From: UBA5336 sp039818165
GTDB taxonomy: Bacteria; Pseudomonadota; Alphaproteobacteria; Caulobacterales; Hyphomonadaceae
Direction of reading: 5' to 3'
Length of the DNA stretch: 64,000 nucleotides
Assembly: GCA_039818165.1 (NCBI GenBank)
Contig: JBCBUL010000004.1
Location: 79,568 to 143,567, forward strand
In this document: in pieces, positions 1 through 8,444 of the stretch
How positions within the stretch are numbered: position 1 is the first letter of the stretch
Layout of the letters: every line of letters starts with the position of its first letter
Made by a program: the position numbers and the translations under genes
The notes under the pieces: model-generated
The model's input: the letters and a program-made list of their open reading frames with translations, nothing else
What the model was told of the DNA's origin: nothing
Databases searched by the model: none

Positions 1-615
1 GGCCTCGGCGGCAATCCAGACCTGATGGGAGCGGCGTTCGAAGGGCGTGTTGACCAAGTCACGGACCCCATTGAGGGCGAGAACGTGATCCATCTCGTAG
101 AGGTGCAGGAAATCCTCGCGCCCTACACGCCTGAACTTGCGGACATTCGCGACCGCGTCGAAGCGGCCTATGTGACCAGCCAGGAAAGCGAGGCTTTGTC
201 CCGGTTCGCTAATTCACTTGTTGACGACATCCAGGCCGGTAGCCGAACGCTGTCAGACGTCAGCGAGGGTTTGGATATTCCGCTCAATTCGTCGGTCCGT
301 CCCATTTCGCGCGCGAATTATGAAGGCGTTGTGCCACAGCAACTTCTTGTGCCGGTTTTCAACGCGAGCGCAGGTGACGTGTTCACGCTCCCTGGCCCGG
401 GCCCAGGACAAATGCTTGTTGCTGAAGTCACCGAAATCACACCCCCCGAACCGGTTGAAATCGAAGTCCTCAGCGGTCTCGTCGGCGTGGAGCTTGAGCA
501 ATCCCTGCGCAATGACTTGCTGACGGCGATGGAAAACGAATTCCGCGAGACGCTCGACGTTCAAGCCGATGGTGCCGCACTCGAGGCGTTCAAACGACAG
601 ATTCTGGACCAGTAG
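1..615 (+). CDS. PpiD-like periplasmic peptidyl-prolyl isomerase/foldase, C-terminal part
   Basis: The reading frame is open from the first base, so the gene starts upstream of the window; 204 residues are visible. The segment reads like the C-terminal region of SurN/PpiD-type membrane-anchored foldases, which assist folding of proteins leaving the Sec translocon: alternating acidic helices (for example TPELADIRDRVEAAY) followed by a beta-rich stretch ending in VLVAEVTEI-like strands. The catalytic parvulin domain must lie further upstream. A ppiD-like gene directly before trpE is a recurrent alphaproteobacterial arrangement; only 2 nt separate its TAG from the trpE ATG, which suggests co-transcription. 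The call rests on residual similarity plus position, so another SurA/PpiD family member is possible. Confidence 0.7.
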   Translation, partial: GLGGNPDLMGAAFEGRVDQVTDPIEGENVIHLVEVQEILAPYTPELADIRDRVEAAYVTSQESEALSRFANSLVDDIQAGSRTLSDVSEGLDIPLNSSVRPISRANYEGVVPQQLLVPVFNASAGDVFTLPGPGPGQMLVAEVTEITPPEPVEIEVLSGLVGVELEQSLRNDLLTAMENEFRETLDVQADGAALEAFKRQILDQ

Positions 616-617
616 CA

Positions 618-2066
618 ATGGCCGCCAACCGGTTGTATGTGCGCCGACGCATTGGCGATGTGGAAACGCCTGTCAGCGCACTTCTGAAACTCGGACCGGA
701 CAATCCGGGTACGTTTCTGTTCGAGTCGATTGTCGGCGGCGAGAAGCTTGGCCGCTACTCTTTCATTGGCCACGATCCGCTTGAGTGGCTTCAGGTCAAA
801 AACGATACAGCTGAGACCAGCGCCTCGGGCGACTTCACAAGTGCATCGACCGACAAGCGCGATATGGACGGCTCCCCCGTCGACGCCCTTCGTGCATACG
901 CGGCGCAAGCACAGGATGTCGAAACAGACTGGGGTGACCTGCCCCCCATGGCGTCGGGCGCGTTCGGTTATGTCGGATATGATTTCATCCGCTATGTCGA
1001 ACCTGTCGATATTCAATCCAAAGACGTTCTGGATGTGCCAGAGGCAGTGCTCGTCATTCCCAGGCTGGTCATCATCTTTGACCATCTCCATCAGGAAATC
1101 CTGCTTGTCGCGCGTTTTGGGAAAGACGACACCGCTGCGGCTGAGGCGTATCTGGACCAGGCCGAAGCCCGACTGGACGCGCCCTCGCCTATGCCGCCCA
1201 GATGGGATGGATCGCCATCGGATATCGCCGTTACGTCCAACACGACCAAGACGCGATACTTTGAGATTGTCGAGGCCGCCCGCGCGTACACGCGAGCCGG
1301 TGACATTTTCCAGGTGGTTCCGAGTCAGCGCCTGTCGACGCCTTCACCGGCGAGGTCGGTGTCATTCTACAGGGCGCTGCGGCGCCTCAATCCGTCCGCC
1401 TTCATGTTTCATATGAACCTCGGCGACGTGCAGTTGGTCGGGTCCAGTCCGGAAATTCTAGTGCGCGTGCGCGGTGGCCGCGTCGCAATCCGGCCTATCG
1501 CCGGAACCCGCCCGAGGTCTGGCGATGCTGCTGAAGACGCGAGGCGCGCTGCGGACCTGTTGGCTGACCAGAAGGAAGTGGCTGAACATCTCATGCTGCT
1601 CGACCTGGGCCGCAATGATGTTGGACGCGTGGCGGCTTATGGCAGCGTTGAAGTGACGGAGCGCTTCATCATCGAACGGTATAGCCATGTGATGCACATT
1701 GTCTCCCACGTGGAAGGTGACTTGCGTGATGGCGTTTCAGCCGTCGACGCGCTGCTTGCCGGGTTCCCAGCCGGAACGGTTTCAGGCGCACCGAAAATTC
1801 GCGCCATGCAGATCATTGACGAACTCGAAAGCGAACGCCGCGGGATCTATGGCGGCGCCGTGGGCTATTTCGGCTGGAATGGCGATATGGACACTTGCAT
1901 TGCCCTGCGCACGGCGGTGATCAAGGACGGCACCCTCCATTTGCAAGCCGGAGGCGGCGTCGTGCTCGACAGCGACCCACAATACGAGTTCGACGAGACG
2001 CTCCACAAGATCGGCGCCCTGAAGCGCGCTGCGGAAATGGCCCCAATGTTCGAGCACGATCAATGA
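618..2066 (+). CDS. trpE: anthranilate synthase component I
   Basis: This 482-residue cytoplasmic protein converts chorismate plus ammonia (supplied by TrpG) to anthranilate, the first committed step of tryptophan synthesis. The N-terminal region carries the regulatory segment FLFESIVGGEKLGRYSF, which resembles the tryptophan feedback site (LLES-like). The chorismate-binding domain shows GDIFQVVPSQR, the block VGSSPEILVRV, IAGTRPR, LLDLGRNDVGRV and AGTVSGAPKIRAM, all typical of the TrpE/PabB/MenF fold. Length is close to the usual ~500. TrpE rather than PabB is favoured by the adjoining trpG and the rest of the trp genes downstream. The stop overlaps the trpG start (ATGA), indicating translational coupling of the two subunits. 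Confidence 0.96.
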   Translation: MAANRLYVRRRIGDVETPVSALLKLGPDNPGTFLFESIVGGEKLGRYSFIGHDPLEWLQVKNDTAETSASGDFTSASTDKRDMDGSPVDALRAYAAQAQDVETDWGDLPPMASGAFGYVGYDFIRYVEPVDIQSKDVLDVPEAVLVIPRLVIIFDHLHQEILLVARFGKDDTAAAEAYLDQAEARLDAPSPMPPRWDGSPSDIAVTSNTTKTRYFEIVEAARAYTRAGDIFQVVPSQRLSTPSPARSVSFYRALRRLNPSAFMFHMNLGDVQLVGSSPEILVRVRGGRVAIRPIAGTRPRSGDAAEDARRAADLLADQKEVAEHLMLLDLGRNDVGRVAAYGSVEVTERFIIERYSHVMHIVSHVEGDLRDGVSAVDALLAGFPAGTVSGAPKIRAMQIIDELESERRGIYGGAVGYFGWNGDMDTCIALRTAVIKDGTLHLQAGGGVVLDSDPQYEFDETLHKIGALKRAAEMAPMFEHDQ

Positions 2067-2644
2067 GCGCACCGTCCATTCTCGTCATCGACAATTATGA
2101 CAGCTTCACCTGGAATCTCGTTCACTATCTCGAAGAAATTGGCGCGCGCACCGACGTGATTCGCAATGACCAGATTTCTGTGGACGACGCTTTGGCCCGA
2201 AAGGATGATGGCATTGTTCTGTCACCGGGCCCCTGTACGCCAAATGAGGCTGGAATCTGCGTCGAGTTGATCCGTGCCGCGCCTGCGAGCCTTCCTATTC
2301 TGGGAGTGTGTCTCGGCCACCAGTCCATTGGACAAGCTTGCGGCGGCGCGGTGATCACCGCGCGCGAAATCCGCCACGGCAAACTTAGCCGCATTCGGCA
2401 TGACCAGGGCCCCCTCTTCTCAGGTCTGCCTGAGACGTTCGACGTCGTTCGCTACCATTCCCTTGCAATTCGAACGGAAGACCTGCCAGACGCGCTGACC
2501 GCCGATGCATGGACCGAGGATGGAGAAATCATGGCCGTGCGCCATGTCTCGCGACCGGTCTACGGCGTCCAGTTCCACCCCGAGAGCATTTTGACAGAAC
2601 ACGGCCACGCCCTATTGGAAAACTGGCTGCGGACAACCCAATAA
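2063..2644 (+). CDS. trpG: anthranilate synthase component II, glutamine amidotransferase
   Basis: A class I glutamine amidotransferase subunit of 193 residues that releases ammonia from glutamine for TrpE. The start chosen is the ATG at 2063, overlapping the trpE TGA by 4 nt; the open frame extends further upstream inside trpE but the family begins at SILVIDNYDSFTWNLV. The catalytic triad is visible: Cys83 in ILGVCLGHQSIG, and His172/Glu174 in VQFHPES. The oxyanion motif LSPGPCTP is also present. In many relatives trpD follows directly; here transcription appears to stop at a hairpin just after the gene, and trpD lies beyond a gene on the other strand. Confidence 0.96.
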   Translation: MSAPSILVIDNYDSFTWNLVHYLEEIGARTDVIRNDQISVDDALARKDDGIVLSPGPCTPNEAGICVELIRAAPASLPILGVCLGHQSIGQACGGAVITAREIRHGKLSRIRHDQGPLFSGLPETFDVVRYHSLAIRTEDLPDALTADAWTEDGEIMAVRHVSRPVYGVQFHPESILTEHGHALLENWLRTTQ

Positions 2645-2648
2645 AGAA

Positions 2649-2683
2649 ACGCCCCAGGCTTTAGCCCGGGGCGTCTTCTGTTT
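2649..2683 (+). terminator. rho-independent-like terminator after trpG
   Basis: The arms ACGCCCC (2649-2655) and GGGGCGT (2668-2674) form a 7-bp stem, followed by TCTTCTGTTT, a T-rich but imperfect tail. It starts a few bases after the trpG stop and should end the trpEG transcript. Confidence 0.75.
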
Positions 2684-2699
2684 AGCAATGTATATTGCT
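2684..2699. terminator. short inverted repeat at the 3' end of the lipoprotein gene
   Basis: AGCAAT and ATTGCT surround a 4-nt loop (GTAT) immediately next to the stop codon of the minus-strand gene. It may assist termination from that side; it has no long T run, so the call is weak. Confidence 0.35.
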
Positions 2700-3595
2700 T
2701 AAGCTGGCTTCCGGAAGCGCAACGTCATGCGATCGGATTCGCCAATCGCATCGACGGCAGCGCGTTCCGGTGTGCCTTCTTCGGTGGTGGCGCGCGAAGG
2801 CGGAAGGCGCCAGACAAAGTCATCCTCGCCGGGCACGTCCAGCGGGTTGGCATTGATCTCGCTCGTGGCATCCAATTCGAACCCGCCCGCTTCAAACGCA
2901 GCGACCACAGCGCTTTGCTTCAAGTAGCCTGCATTGCCATCAGCCCACTCATCGCTGTTGCCCTCTGGGCCGCGATGTTGGACGACGCCAACGACACCGC
3001 CGGGCTTTAGCAAGTCATAGGCCTCGGAAATCGCGCCAGACATGGTCGAAAGTTCGCCCTCCGCACGGTTCAAATTGTGCAGGGCGCGGATGAACACAAC
3101 AGCATCAACGGTGCCAGCATTTTCAGAGACCTGACCGTCCGTCATCTTGTATTGCTGGATGTCCGCACCGTCTTCGCCGTACCATTCGCGAGCGCCGGCG
3201 GCCCAACCATTGCTGCGTTCAATAAAGCCCGCAATGCGGTCTGGGTCTGCGTTCTCTCCAAACAGGACGGGCCAGATCTCATCTGGATAGTGGGCTCCGA
3301 TAAGCTGTCCTTCGGGCCCAAGATACGGGATCAGGATTTTGGAGTACCAGCCGCCACCCGGCAGAGCTTCCACGACGGTCATGCCAGGTTCGATCTCAAA
3401 AAAGGCGATCGTTTCGCCAGGGTTGCGGGCGTTATAGCGCGCCTTCGCTTCATCTTCCTGCGCCGCAAGCGCCGCATCCAAAGCCGTTGTTGCTTCGGCG
3501 GAAAGTCCGGCTGGCTCTTCTGCCGGCACAATGGATTGGCACCCGGCCAGAGCGATGGCAGCGGTGGCTGCAAGCAGCATTGAAATGGTCTTCAT
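2699..3595 (-). CDS. predicted methyltransferase-fold lipoprotein (COG4798-like)
   Basis: The start at 3595 gives 298 residues with a lipoprotein signal peptide, MKTISMLLAATAAIALAGCQ (lipobox LAGC, Cys19), and a GGGAG ribosome-binding site; a longer open frame upstream has no signal and is disregarded. The mature part has a class I SAM-methyltransferase-like core: VVEALPGGGWYSKIL in the place of motif I, then DAVVFIRALHNL and LLKPGGVVGVVQHR. Proteins of this type (the predicted-methyltransferase family COG4798) are widespread and of unknown role. A lipoprotein would sit outside the cytoplasm, where SAM is not expected, so catalysis is doubtful. It lies between trpG and trpD on the opposite strand, interrupting the usual trp order. 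Confidence 0.75.
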   Translation of the reverse strand: MKTISMLLAATAAIALAGCQSIVPAEEPAGLSAEATTALDAALAAQEDEAKARYNARNPGETIAFFEIEPGMTVVEALPGGGWYSKILIPYLGPEGQLIGAHYPDEIWPVLFGENADPDRIAGFIERSNGWAAGAREWYGEDGADIQQYKMTDGQVSENAGTVDAVVFIRALHNLNRAEGELSTMSGAISEAYDLLKPGGVVGVVQHRGPEGNSDEWADGNAGYLKQSAVVAAFEAGGFELDATSEINANPLDVPGEDDFVWRLPPSRATTEEGTPERAAVDAIGESDRMTLRFRKPA

Positions 3596-3733
3596 AGGTT
3601 CATCTCCCTCGGTTGGCGCGTTTGTCGCATGCTGCATTCGGCTGTAAAGCGAAAAACGCGTTCCGATACTCACACTATCGCGTGATTGTGACAGGGGCTG
3701 TTCAGCCTTGCAGGCTCGCGCTACTCCCCCACC

Positions 3734-4759
3734 ATGACTGACGCTCTCCAATCTGCCATCGAGGCCATTGCCCGCCATGAGCCTTTACCCCCCTCCCTGC
3801 TTGAAGGCGCCTTTGACGCGCTCTTCACCGGCGATGCTCCAACAGAACTAATCGCAGCCTTTCTGACGGGGCTTGCCGTGCGCGGCGAGACGGCAAGCGA
3901 ATTGATCGCCGGCGCGAAAATCATGCGTGCCCACGCCACGCGGCATGACATCGAGGGCCCGCTAATCGATACCTGCGGCACAGGGGGCTTGCCGTGGAAG
4001 AGTCTGAACACGTCGACGGCCTCAGCGATTGTCGTGGCAGCCGCCGGTGGTCGTGTGGCCAAGCATGGCAACAGGTCCGTTCCTCCGAAGACGGGCAGCG
4101 CAGACGTGCTTGAAGCCCTTGGCGTCAACCTGGAGATTGATAGCGCGACGTTCCGCGCCTGTATCGAAGGCGCAGGCGTTGGGTTCCTGTTTGCACGTAC
4201 GCACCATACGGCCATGCGCCATGTGGCCCCGGTTCGCGCCGCGCTTGGCATCCGAACGGTCTTCAACCTGTTGGGGCCGCTTACAAACCCCGCTGGAGCG
4301 AGCCATCAGATCCTTGGCGTGTATGACGCGAAATGGATAGAGCCCATGGCCACTGCGCTCGCCGAACTCGGCGTTGAGAAAGCCTGGGTCGTCCACGGCC
4401 TCGATGGCATTGATGAGATTTCCATCTCCGGGGTGACCGCGGTCGCCGCTGTTGAAGACGGGCAGGTCAACACATTCGAGATCACGCCTGCAGATGCAGG
4501 ACTAGCCACGAGTCCGCTCTCCAGCCTCGAAAGCACGGACGTAAACGGGAATGCGAGAGCCATTGAAGACCTTCTGGACGGCCAGGAGGGACCCTTTCGG
4601 AATGTCGTCTGCCTGAATGCCGGCGCAGCGCTCCATCTTTTGGGTCTCGCCACGGATCTGCGCGAAGGCGCTGAAACCGCCACCAAAGCGATCGATACCG
4701 GCGGGGCACAGAAAACACTGACCAAGCTGGTCAACCTGTCCCATGGTCGGGAGGCTTGA
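3734..4759 (+). CDS. trpD: anthranilate phosphoribosyltransferase
   Basis: A 341-residue enzyme that transfers the phosphoribosyl group of PRPP to anthranilate. The family blocks are clear: DTCGTGGLPWKSLNTSTA (the glycine-rich PRPP/anthranilate site), KHGNRSVPPKTGSADVLEALG, FARTHHTAMRHVAPVRAALG, RTVFNLLGPLTNPA and the VHGLDGIDE segment. Length is normal. The upstream sequence has no strong ribosome-binding site (CTACTCCCCCACC). The gene is not contiguous with trpG; it must have its own promoter in the interval after 3595. Its stop lies within 6 nt of the trpC ATG, so trpDC form a unit. Confidence 0.96.
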   Translation: MTDALQSAIEAIARHEPLPPSLLEGAFDALFTGDAPTELIAAFLTGLAVRGETASELIAGAKIMRAHATRHDIEGPLIDTCGTGGLPWKSLNTSTASAIVVAAAGGRVAKHGNRSVPPKTGSADVLEALGVNLEIDSATFRACIEGAGVGFLFARTHHTAMRHVAPVRAALGIRTVFNLLGPLTNPAGASHQILGVYDAKWIEPMATALAELGVEKAWVVHGLDGIDEISISGVTAVAAVEDGQVNTFEITPADAGLATSPLSSLESTDVNGNARAIEDLLDGQEGPFRNVVCLNAGAALHLLGLATDLREGAETATKAIDTGGAQKTLTKLVNLSHGREA

Positions 4760-4764
4760 TCTAC

Positions 4765-5583
4765 ATGGACATTCTAGGATCCACCGGCACGGCGCTCGAC
4801 GCCATCCTGACCTACAAGCTCGAAGAAGTTGCCCACGCCAAGTCCGCGACCCCATTATCGTTGCTAAAGACACGGGCTGAGTCGGCGCCACATCCGCGAG
4901 GCTTCGTCGCGTCCTTGGACACCGTAGCGGCAACGGGCGAGAATGCACTGATCTGCGAACTCAAGCGCAAAAGCCCCTCCGCTGGCGAAATCCTGCCTGG
5001 CGCAGACCCGGTCGCAATTGCGACTGAGTATGAAGCCGGCGGCGCAGCATGTCTGTCTATTCTGACGGATGGGCCAAGTTTTGGCGGCAATCTGGAAGAT
5101 CTGGAAGCGATCCGCACGGCGGTTGCCCTGCCTTTGTTGCGAAAAGACTTCATGGTGGACCCATGGCAAGTGATTGAGGCCCGCGCCCACGGCGCCGATG
5201 CGATCCTCGTGATCCTGGCCGCAGTCGACGATGCCCTCGCTTACGCTCTGTGTAATACAGCCATCGAGTACGGAATGGATATTCTGGCAGAGGTTCACAA
5301 CGCCCATGAACTCGACCGCGCACGAGCCCTACCCGTGCGCTTGATGGGTGTGAACAACCGAAACCTGAAGACGATGACGACCGACTTGGTGGTGACGGAA
5401 ACCCTGGCCCCACTCATCCCGCCGGACATGGCGCTGGTGTCGGAAAGCGGCGTGGCGAATGAGGCAGATATAATCAGACTGCGCGACACAGGCGCCCGGA
5501 GGTTTCTTGTTGGTGAAAGCCTGATGAAGCAACCCAGCCGTGCAGATGCTGTTCAAACTCTCCGCAAGGCTGGAACCAATTGA
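4765..5583 (+). CDS. trpC: indole-3-glycerol-phosphate synthase
   Basis: A 272-residue TIM-barrel enzyme that closes the indole ring of CdRP to give indole-3-glycerol phosphate. The ATG at 4765 is preferred because GGGAGG (4749-4754) sits 10 nt upstream; a TTG at 4756 in frame would overlap trpD. Conserved segments are CELKRKSPSAG (catalytic Lys/Glu region), YEAGGAACLSILTD, LRKDFMVDPWQV, GMDILAEVH, MGVNNRNLKT and LVSESGV near the phosphate site. In Caulobacter-like genomes moaC and moeA commonly follow trpC; here lexA comes next and neither molybdenum-cofactor gene is seen. Confidence 0.96.
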   Translation: MDILGSTGTALDAILTYKLEEVAHAKSATPLSLLKTRAESAPHPRGFVASLDTVAATGENALICELKRKSPSAGEILPGADPVAIATEYEAGGAACLSILTDGPSFGGNLEDLEAIRTAVALPLLRKDFMVDPWQVIEARAHGADAILVILAAVDDALAYALCNTAIEYGMDILAEVHNAHELDRARALPVRLMGVNNRNLKTMTTDLVVTETLAPLIPPDMALVSESGVANEADIIRLRDTGARRFLVGESLMKQPSRADAVQTLRKAGTN

Positions 5584-5587
5584 CCCA

Positions 5588-5618
5588 GAACGGGAACGAG
5601 TATAGAACACCTGTGAAC
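5588..5618. promoter_or_regulatory. SOS box(es) upstream of lexA
   Basis: GAACGAGTATAGAAC at 5594-5608 matches the alphaproteobacterial LexA operator GAAC-N7-GAAC exactly. Two further GAAC units flank it at 5588 and 5615, the latter at N6 spacing. Placement 42-56 nt before the lexA GTG fits autorepression. Confidence 0.85.
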
Positions 5619-5649
5619 ACTCGAATCATGGCGGATCGGAGTCGGCATA

Positions 5650-6333
5650 GTGCTTACAGCGAAGCAGAAAGAGCTACTGCTCTATATTCACAGTAAAATT
5701 AAGGAGGATGGCGTCTCGCCCTCCTTCGATGAGATGAAGGATGCGCTGAACCTCGCCTCGAAGTCAGGTATTCACCGACTGATTACGGCGCTTGAGGAGC
5801 GCGGCTTCATCCGGCGGCTTGCACACAGGGCTCGCGCCCTCGAAGTGATCAAACTACCGGAGTCCGCGACGCCTGCAGCGCCGCCTCGAGGGCGGCAGAC
5901 CTTCAAACCTTCACTCGTTGGGGCTGGACGCGCCAGCACTGGCCGGGCTGTGCCATCGCTCCCTGTTCTGGGCAAAATTGCTGCTGGTGTTCCGATTGAA
6001 GCCATTCAAAACGAGGTCGCCCGGGTCGAGACGCCTGAGGACTTTGCCGATGAGGAGGCGTATTTCGCACTCCAGGTTGAGGGCGAGTCGATGATCAATG
6101 CTGGCATCCATGACGGCGACCTGATTGTCCTCAAGCGCACCGATACGGCCAACACGGGCGAAATTGTTGTCGCACTTATCGATGAGAACGAAGCGACTTT
6201 GAAACGACTGCGCCGCAAGGGCGAGTCCGTTGCACTGGAAGCCGCAAACCCCGCCTTCGAGACACGGATATTTGGCCCCGACCGTGTACGCATCCAGGGA
6301 CGCCTCGTCGCCCTCATCCGGCGCTACGACTGA
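5650..6333 (+). CDS. lexA: SOS repressor LexA
   Basis: A 227-residue repressor of the DNA-damage response that self-cleaves when stimulated by RecA-ssDNA. The GTG start at 5650 has GGAG 8 nt upstream. Residues 1-65 form the winged helix (LTAKQKELLLYIHSKIKEDG, with the recognition helix around ASKSGIHRLITAL). The cleavage site is Ala112-Gly113 in KIAAGVP; the catalytic dyad is Ser147 (EGESMIN) and Lys185 (ATLKRL). A long proline/arginine-rich linker (about 70-100) is typical of alphaproteobacterial LexA. The gene is preceded by an SOS box and converges on comEC, overlapping it by 10 bp. Confidence 0.97.
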   Translation: MLTAKQKELLLYIHSKIKEDGVSPSFDEMKDALNLASKSGIHRLITALEERGFIRRLAHRARALEVIKLPESATPAAPPRGRQTFKPSLVGAGRASTGRAVPSLPVLGKIAAGVPIEAIQNEVARVETPEDFADEEAYFALQVEGESMINAGIHDGDLIVLKRTDTANTGEIVVALIDENEATLKRLRRKGESVALEAANPAFETRIFGPDRVRIQGRLVALIRRYD

Positions 6334-8444
6334 TCCGCAAGCGCGCAACGCGCCCAGGGCCGGTTGGTGCAGACCGATACCGTCCGGCCCCACCACTCAC
6401 CGCTTCGCGCGCGCCAAAGCGTCAACGGGCCATCCTGTGTGGTCCCATCCCAAGTAAAATGGCCGTCACACCAAACTTCATTTCCTTCCGCAAACAAGTG
6501 AATGCCCTCGCCAAGATCACCGCACGTGAAGGCGTCAGGACTTGATGTATGAAGTACAATCCGGCCTGCCGATGTATCGATCGTACAGCCTTGATCTGAA
6601 CAATCCCGCGCAACCTTGAGCCCAGAGTAGCGCAGAGGGCCCAAGCCGTCGGCCTCTATAAACGCTATACGCTGGTGTCCCTCATCCGACATGACGTAGA
6701 CATCGCCAGACGGCGCCCAATGCAAGAGCACGCGCGGCGCCTCGATCCAGGCCCAGGCCCCAAGGACGGTACAAAAACCGATCACAAACCAGCGAAATGC
6801 CCCGCGCGCGACAACGAGGCCGATCAATGCGGCTACAAATCCCCAAAGCGCGAGCGGCGGAAGTTGCGGCATCGCCTGCATCCAATCGGGCGAACCCCGA
6901 TCAAACGTGTGCGCGACCCAGAGCAACACTTCCAGCGAGCGACCAAACAACCCAATCATTGCCTCTGATAGCCCAAACGGCACAGCAAGCAGACTGCCCG
7001 CCGCCAAGGGGGCGCTGGCGAAACTGATGACGGGCATTGCAAGTAGGTTTGCAGCAAGCCCCAGAGCTGCAACGCGTCCAAAATGGAAGAGCGCAAACGG
7101 GGCTGTCGATATGGCGCCCACAAATGACGTGACGAAGAGCGACTTCACGGTGAAACTGAAGCCCATGCCGCCAGCCTTGTCTGGATTGGCGCGTCGCCGC
7201 TCACTCCAAGCCCCATAGGTTGCGATCAGAGCGCCGGTCGCGGCGAATGACATTTGGAATCCCGGCGACATGACGCTTTCCGGGTGCAACGCAACCACCG
7301 CAATCATGGCGAGCGCAAACGATCGCAGGCTGAGCGCGGCCCGGTCGAACAAGATCGCACCGAAGAAGATGGCGGCCATGATGAAGGCACGCTGGGTAGA
7401 AACGCTCGCACCCGAGATGATGAGGTAGCTGGCGCTCGCGATGAGGGCCGTTGCAGCCGCCGGCCTCTGCACCGGAATCCGAAGTGCCAGCGGCTCCACC
7501 AATGCGAGGCCTCGGCGCACTATCAGGTATACCAGCCCCCCGACGATCCCCATATGCAAACCGGAAATGGCCAAAATATGCGCAAGGCCCGCGCCTCTGA
7601 GGGCATCGGCATCGGCCTGGGACATGAAACTGCGGTCACCTGCCATCAAAGCGGCGGCAAATCCGCCTGCCCTCTGCCCCGCTGCTGTATTCACATACTC
7701 CGCAAACTGCCGACGCACGCTTGCAACATCGGTCTGAAGTCCGCGGAGGAAGCCGCCCGGACGCCCCAATGTACCACCGCGACATCGCCCCTGAACATAG
7801 CCAACGCCACCAAGCCCGCGAAACCAGGCTTCGCGCCGAAAATTATAGTCGCCCGCCATGGAAGGTGCTGGCGGTGGGCGCAGCAGACCATAGCAGCGTA
7901 CAAAGCGGCCCGGCGCTACGTTGAGGTCCAGGCGGTGGGTCATGCGCACCTGACGCGGCGTTTGGTCGGGTGAAAGCCCGGAGATGGCATGGACATCAAG
8001 CGTCAGTCTTGGGCCAGATCCGCCGCGGTCGATGGCAACCACCCAGCCTTCAACAAGAACGGGATCCAGCCCCTCTTCGATGACCGGACCGCCCGCGACG
8101 CGAGTCCTCAGTTTTCCCGACGCAACTCCCAGCGATAGGCCAAAACCTATTAGGCCGAATAGAGCCAGCGTCGGCACTTGCCATTCCGCCCTGAGGCCCA
8201 GCCAGCCGAGCAATCCAGCAGCGACCAACCACCCTACGAATGTCCAACTCGGCTCATGGGTTAAGGCGAAGTAGATTGCAGCACCAATCGCAAAGGAGAG
8301 GGCGAACGCAACAGGACGTTCGATGGGCGGCGAGGCCTGTAGCCATACCAGCATAGCCGCGCCAATACGGCCCTTGCGCTTCGGCGCGGGCACGTGTTCA
8401 ACGCCAGTGGAAACCCCAGCTCGCTCAGGGAGAAGATCAACCAT
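6324..8444 (-). CDS. comEC: ComEC/Rec2 family competence membrane protein
   Basis: A polytopic inner-membrane protein of about 706 residues, the family that forms the channel for single-stranded DNA uptake in transformation. The N-terminal part has paired hydrophobic helices (FALSFAIGAAIYFALT, LLGWLGLRAEW), then an OB-like soluble domain. The core competence domain carries AALMAGDRSFMSQADADALR and GLAHILAISGLHMGIVGG, followed by many membrane segments. No HxHxDH motif is visible, so the C-terminal metallo-beta-lactamase domain of Bacillus ComEC is absent. The start is uncertain: the codon at 8444 abuts the gltX ATG (CATATG) and lacks a clear ribosome-binding site; MLVWLQASPP at 8354 is the alternative. 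Confidence 0.85.
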   Translation of the reverse strand: MVDLLPERAGVSTGVEHVPAPKRKGRIGAAMLVWLQASPPIERPVAFALSFAIGAAIYFALTHEPSWTFVGWLVAAGLLGWLGLRAEWQVPTLALFGLIGFGLSLGVASGKLRTRVAGGPVIEEGLDPVLVEGWVVAIDRGGSGPRLTLDVHAISGLSPDQTPRQVRMTHRLDLNVAPGRFVRCYGLLRPPPAPSMAGDYNFRREAWFRGLGGVGYVQGRCRGGTLGRPGGFLRGLQTDVASVRRQFAEYVNTAAGQRAGGFAAALMAGDRSFMSQADADALRGAGLAHILAISGLHMGIVGGLVYLIVRRGLALVEPLALRIPVQRPAAATALIASASYLIISGASVSTQRAFIMAAIFFGAILFDRAALSLRSFALAMIAVVALHPESVMSPGFQMSFAATGALIATYGAWSERRRANPDKAGGMGFSFTVKSLFVTSFVGAISTAPFALFHFGRVAALGLAANLLAMPVISFASAPLAAGSLLAVPFGLSEAMIGLFGRSLEVLLWVAHTFDRGSPDWMQAMPQLPPLALWGFVAALIGLVVARGAFRWFVIGFCTVLGAWAWIEAPRVLLHWAPSGDVYVMSDEGHQRIAFIEADGLGPLRYSGLKVARDCSDQGCTIDTSAGRIVLHTSSPDAFTCGDLGEGIHLFAEGNEVWCDGHFTWDGTTQDGPLTLWRARSGEWWGRTVSVCTNRPWARCALADQS

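Noticed and set aside
7254..7973. 239-residue plus-strand frame opposite comEC
   Set aside because: Antisense to the membrane-helix region of comEC; Arg/His/Gln-rich as expected of a shadow frame.
6324..8444. Metallo-beta-lactamase domain in ComEC
   Set aside because: No HxHxDH motif and too little sequence after the membrane core; the protein is the shorter form.
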